The position numbers and the translations under genes were made by a program. A DNA stretch of 7,480 nt from Acidimicrobiaceae bacterium (GTDB lineage Bacteria; Actinomycetota; Acidimicrobiia; Acidimicrobiales; Bog-793): NCBI GenBank assembly GCA_027306715.1, contig DAHUZG010000425.1:1-7480 (forward strand), read 5' to 3'. Below are positions 5,476-7,480 of this stretch, in pieces. Below the pieces are notes generated by a model that was given only the letters and a program-made list of their open reading frames with translations, did not search any database and was not told the origin of the DNA. Within the stretch, counting starts at the first letter, position 1. Every line of letters begins with the position of its first letter.

Positions 5476-6438
5476 TCATCGAAGTGCCGGGTAGGTGCGC
5501 GCCGGGTTGGACTCTGCGATCTCACCGAGTGCCTCGGCTCCGAGGGCGTCCGTGAGCAGCTCGATGGGGTCCGCCACCGCCATGTCGAAGGGCATGTCGG
5601 TGCCGAGCAGCATCCTTTTCGTGCCGACGCGGGCCGCCAGGAAGCGCAGCGCCTCGGCGCCGTGCAGCACGGTGTCGAAGAGGAACCGTTCGAGCAGGCG
5701 CTCGGTGTCGACGGGGGCGGCGAGCTCAGGGCGGACCTGCGAGGCATGGCGGAGCCGGTCGAGCTGGTAGGGCAGGAATCCCCCGCCGTGGGCGAGCACG
5801 ATCTGCAGCGCCGGCTCGGCGTCGAGCACTCCAGAGCACATCAGCCGCTCGGCGACGATCACCGACTCGAGCGGGTTCCCGATGACGTTCTGCAGATACC
5901 ACGGCACGAGAGCCGGGTGCTGATCGTTGTAGCAGGGGTGGATGAACACCGGGAGCGAGCGGTCGGCGCAGAACTTCCAGAAGGGGGCGAAGGCGGCCTC
6001 GTCGAGGCGCCGGCCGGCGATCGAGGTGGCAACGGCAACCCCGACCGCGCCGAGGGAGACGGCGTCGGAGAGCACGGCGCAGGCGGCTTCGGGATCCTGC
6101 ATCGGCGCGCTCGCCATGAACCGCAGGCGCTCCGGCGCTGCCGAGCAGAACTCGGCCAGCCCCTCGTTGACGACGCGGGCGAAGCGCTCGGCGGCGACCG
6201 CCTCGAGCCGGTACATGAACAACGCGATGACGGGGGAGACGATGGCGCCGTGGACGCCGCCGCGCTCGAGGTCGGCGAGGCGGGTCGCGGGGTCGGAGAA
6301 GGTCGGCAGAAGCTCGAAGGGCACGTGGTCAGGGCCGTGCCACCAGCCGTCGGCGATCTCGACGCCGTACGCCTCCTCGGCCGAGACGAGCTCGAGCACC
6401 GCCTGCGGGATGACGTGGTTGTGGACGTCGACTCTCAT
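5476..6438 (-). CDS. ACMSD-type amidohydrolase / decarboxylase-fold metal enzyme
   Basis: A 320-residue TIM-barrel metal enzyme of the amidohydrolase-2 family, which includes aminocarboxymuconate-semialdehyde decarboxylase, gamma-resorcylate decarboxylase and related hydrolases and hydratases. The metal and catalytic set is complete: His6 and His8 (DVHNH), His167 (FIHPCY), His217 (LAHGGG) and Asp281 (GTDMPFD). The usual family length is 300-350. The reaction could be non-oxidative decarboxylation or C-C/C-N hydrolysis; sequence alone does not say. The ATG at 6438 follows GAGGAGA at 6442-6448; the frame remains open to 6717 but that part is repeat-derived and not family-like. It converges on the acyl-CoA dehydrogenase and is divergent from the SDR, so it probably has its own promoter in 6439-6660. 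Confidence 0.92.
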   Translation of the reverse strand: MRVDVHNHVIPQAVLELVSAEEAYGVEIADGWWHGPDHVPFELLPTFSDPATRLADLERGGVHGAIVSPVIALFMYRLEAVAAERFARVVNEGLAEFCSAAPERLRFMASAPMQDPEAACAVLSDAVSLGAVGVAVATSIAGRRLDEAAFAPFWKFCADRSLPVFIHPCYNDQHPALVPWYLQNVIGNPLESVIVAERLMCSGVLDAEPALQIVLAHGGGFLPYQLDRLRHASQVRPELAAPVDTERLLERFLFDTVLHGAEALRFLAARVGTKRMLLGTDMPFDMAVADPIELLTDALGAEALGEIAESNPARTYPALR

Positions 6439-6441
6439 CGG

Positions 6442-6448
6442 TCTCCTC
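6442..6448 (-). promoter_or_regulatory. ribosome binding site for the amidohydrolase
   Basis: GAGGAGA on the minus strand precedes the ATG at 6438 by 3 nt (4 nt from the GAGGAG core). It fixes the start against the longer open frame that continues through the repeat region. Confidence 0.65.
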
Positions 6449-6449
6449 G

Positions 6450-6550
6450 GGCAGCTGGGCAGGATCAAGCATCCGGCAGGATCGGGGCAGCCGGCGGATC
6501 GGGCAGTGTCGGCCGGCCCGAGCCGGCAGTGTCGGCGCCCGAGCCGGCAG
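6450..6550. repeat. degenerate GGCAG-based repeats in the divergent intergenic region
   Basis: GGCAG occurs seven times in 101 bp (starts 6450, 6458, 6475, 6486, 6502, 6525, 6546). Two longer units are almost identical: 6502-6524 (23 bp) and 6525-6545 (21 bp), sharing GGCAGTGTCGGC and GCCCGAGCC and differing by a 2-bp deletion. GGCAGGATC is also repeated at 6458 and 6475. The array lies directly upstream of the amidohydrolase start, in its leader or promoter. Spacing is irregular and there are no spacers of constant length, so it is not CRISPR. Confidence 0.7.
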
Positions 6551-6556
6551 GAGCAT

Positions 6557-6592
6557 GGCACACGGCGGCGCACCACTGGGTCCCGCCGTGCC
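6557..6592. promoter_or_regulatory. inverted repeat, candidate operator or hairpin
   Basis: GGCA-CA-CGGCGG (6557-6568) pairs with CCGCCGTGCC (6583-6592): ten base pairs with a 2-nt bulge and a 14-nt loop. It sits just upstream of the possible -10 at 6606-6611, a usual place for a repressor site. No regulator gene is in the window to match it. Confidence 0.3.
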
Positions 6593-6605
6593 GAGAGCTG
6601 TTGTG

Positions 6606-6611
6606 TAATCT
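6606..6611 (+). promoter_or_regulatory. weak -10 candidate for the SDR
   Basis: TAATCT fits the TANNNT pattern and is the only AT-richer hexamer in the region, but no -35 is recognisable at 16-19 bp upstream. If used, transcription would begin near 6618, about 54 nt before the leader frame. Confidence 0.2.
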
Positions 6612-6660
6612 GCGCCGGCTGCTTCTGGCTCGTGCAGAGGCCAGCATCTGCCCGCCCCGT

Positions 6661-6665
6661 GGAGG
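6661..6665 (+). promoter_or_regulatory. strong ribosome binding site ahead of the SDR leader ORF
   Basis: GGAGG at 6661-6665 lies 6 nt before GTG 6672-6674, an ideal distance. It is 50 nt away from the SDR ATG at 6716, too far to serve it directly. The GTG at 6665 in the SDR frame is followed at once by TGA, so the SDR cannot start there. Confidence 0.55.
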
Positions 6666-6671
6666 TGTGAC

Positions 6672-6719
6672 GTGAGCCAGCCGCCCTCGCCGCTACCAGG
6701 ATCGCCCCACCTCTCATGA
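6672..6719 (+). CDS. 15-codon proline-rich leader ORF coupled to the SDR
   Basis: GTG at 6672 opens a 15-residue frame, MSQPPSPLPGSPHLS, ending at TGA 6717-6719. The stop overlaps the SDR start as ATGA (6716-6719). The leader has the best-placed Shine-Dalgarno (GGAGG, 6 nt spacing) while the SDR has none (the bases before its ATG read CCCCACCTCTC). Five of 15 residues are proline, including one Pro-Pro pair, which can slow ribosomes that depend on EF-P. The simple reading is a translated leader that delivers ribosomes to the SDR by re-initiation. Whether it also regulates is unknown. Confidence 0.45.
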   Translation: MSQPPSPLPGSPHLS

Positions 6720-7480
6720 GCGAGCTCGTCGCCCACGCCCGCTATCCCGATCTCGCCGGGCGCGTCGCCATCGTCACCGGCGGGTCGAAGGGCATCGGGC
6801 TCGCCACCACCGTCGAGCTCGCCGCCAACGGCGTCGCCGTGGCCGTGGTCGCCCGCCATGAAGCCGATGTCGCAGCTGCGGTCGAGCAGCTTCGACAGGG
6901 GGGGGCGACGGCGCACGGTGTGGCCGCCGATTGCACCGACGCCGCCGCGGTCACGACGATGGTGGCCGAGGTCACCGCCGAGCTCGGTTCTCCCGACATC
7001 CTCATGGCCTTTGCCGGCGGCTTCACGCGCACGACTCCGATCCTCGAGATCAGCGAGCAGGAGTGGCGGCACGTGATGGACTCCAACGTCACCTCCACCT
7101 TTCTCTGCTTGCAGGCGGTGCTGCCGGCGATGATCGAACGACGCCGCGGCGCCGTCGTGACGATGGCCTCGAACGCCGCCCGCTTCCTCGACATCCCCCT
7201 CACCGCCTCCTACGCCGCGGCGAAGGCGGCCATCGTGCAGCTGACCCGCCACGTCGCCAAGGAGGTCGGCCCCCACAACGTCCGTTGCAACGTCGTCGCG
7301 CCGGCGACGACGTTGACCGAGCGGGTCGCTGCCACGCTCCCGCCGGCGGCGATCGAGCGCCTCGCCGAGAGCGCGCCGTTGCGCCGGATCGGCCTCGCCC
7401 AGGACAGCGCCAATGCCGCCGTCTTCCTCGTCTCGGATGCCGCCAGCTGGCTGACGGGGATCACCCTCGACGTCGCCGGC
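6716..7480 (+). CDS. short-chain dehydrogenase/reductase (FabG-like), 3' end cut by window
   Basis: The first 255 residues of a classical SDR, a Rossmann-fold NAD(P)-dependent alcohol/ketone oxidoreductase; only a few C-terminal residues should be missing. The cofactor motif is TGGSKGIG (21-28). Catalytic residues are Asn124 (MDSNVTS), Ser152 (TMASN), Tyr166 and Lys170 (YAAAK). The C-terminal WLTGITLDVAG is the usual end of FabG-like enzymes. The usual NNAG that follows beta-4 is changed to FAGG (99-102), and Ser152 is 14 rather than the common 13 residues before Tyr. Arg47 after beta-2 (VVARHE) suggests NADP(H). The ATG at 6716 is chosen because homology-like sequence (PDLAGRVAIVTGG) begins just after it and because it overlaps the leader stop. 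Substrate is unknown; 3-hydroxyacyl or a cyclic alcohol are guesses. Confidence 0.93.
   Translation, partial: MSELVAHARYPDLAGRVAIVTGGSKGIGLATTVELAANGVAVAVVARHEADVAAAVEQLRQGGATAHGVAADCTDAAAVTTMVAEVTAELGSPDILMAFAGGFTRTTPILEISEQEWRHVMDSNVTSTFLCLQAVLPAMIERRRGAVVTMASNAARFLDIPLTASYAAAKAAIVQLTRHVAKEVGPHNVRCNVVAPATTLTERVAATLPPAAIERLAESAPLRRIGLAQDSANAAVFLVSDAASWLTGITLDVAG

Larger units (their letters stand above)
6439..6660. other. divergent intergenic region between amidohydrolase and SDR leader
   Basis: About 277 bp separate the amidohydrolase start (6438) and the SDR ATG (6716). This stretch holds the GGCAG repeats, an inverted repeat at 6557-6592 and one AT-richer spot at 6601-6611. No RNA gene is evident. 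Promoters for both divergent genes should be here, but none matches consensus well. Confidence 0.5.

Noticed and set aside
4593..5555. Plus-strand open frame of 320 codons overlapping the acyl-CoA dehydrogenase
   Set aside because: Same-strand alternative frame with Arg-rich composition and no motif; the dehydrogenase frame explains the region.
5662..6675. Plus-strand open frame of 337 codons opposite the amidohydrolase, ending beside the SDR leader
   Set aside because: Antisense to a gene with a full set of metal ligands; composition is that of a mirror frame, and no ribosome site or motif supports it.
6329..7276. Minus-strand open frame of 315 codons opposite the SDR
   Set aside because: Antisense to the SDR whose motifs are clear; Gly/His/Asp-rich shadow, and it also crosses the repeat region.

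Overview
The window is high-GC DNA (about 70% by eye) with dense genes, GTG as well as ATG starts, and a strong bias to G or C at third codon positions. The gene content is catabolic oxidoreductases and acyl-CoA enzymes. This suits an actinobacterium, perhaps of the Acidimicrobiia or Thermoleophilia type, but no marker gene fixes the taxon. I see no rRNA, tRNA, insertion sequence, phage gene or CRISPR array.

Layout. (1) Positions 1-3819, minus strand, form one probable operon read right to left: an aldo/keto reductase, an M24 (prolidase/creatinase-fold) protein, then the alpha and beta subunits of a thiamine-diphosphate 2-oxo-acid (or acetoin) dehydrogenase E1. The beta subunit is cut by the left edge, so E2 and E3 genes, if present, lie outside. 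A good promoter (TTGACA, 16 bp, TAGCGT) lies upstream at 3979-4006, and a 39-42 codon open leader ends in an ATGA overlap with the reductase start. (2) Positions 3820-4215 are a divergent intergenic region with the promoter, a 24-bp tandem duplication covering its -35 box, a small palindrome, and a five-unit 15-bp repeat array next to the acyl-CoA dehydrogenase start. (3) An acyl-CoA dehydrogenase (plus) and an ACMSD-type amidohydrolase (minus) converge with only 9 bp between their stops. (4) Positions 6439-6715 are a second divergent intergenic region with degenerate GGCAG repeats, an inverted repeat, and a 15-codon proline-rich leader with an ideal ribosome binding site. The leader overlaps by ATGA the start of a short-chain dehydrogenase, which runs off the right edge.

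How the genes may work together is inference. An SDR, an acyl-CoA dehydrogenase, an amidohydrolase/decarboxylase-fold enzyme, a reductase and a 2-oxo-acid dehydrogenase would suit stepwise oxidation of a carbonyl, carboxylic or cyclic substrate to acyl-CoA units. No single gene identifies the substrate.

The points most worth a second look are: two enzymes with changed key residues (Cys in place of a metal-binding Asp in the M24 protein, Asp in place of the usual catalytic Glu in the acyl-CoA dehydrogenase); two short leader frames that end in ATGA on genes lacking a good ribosome binding site; and short tandem repeats confined to the two divergent intergenic regions. I do not see clear evidence of a wholly new defence or mobile system.
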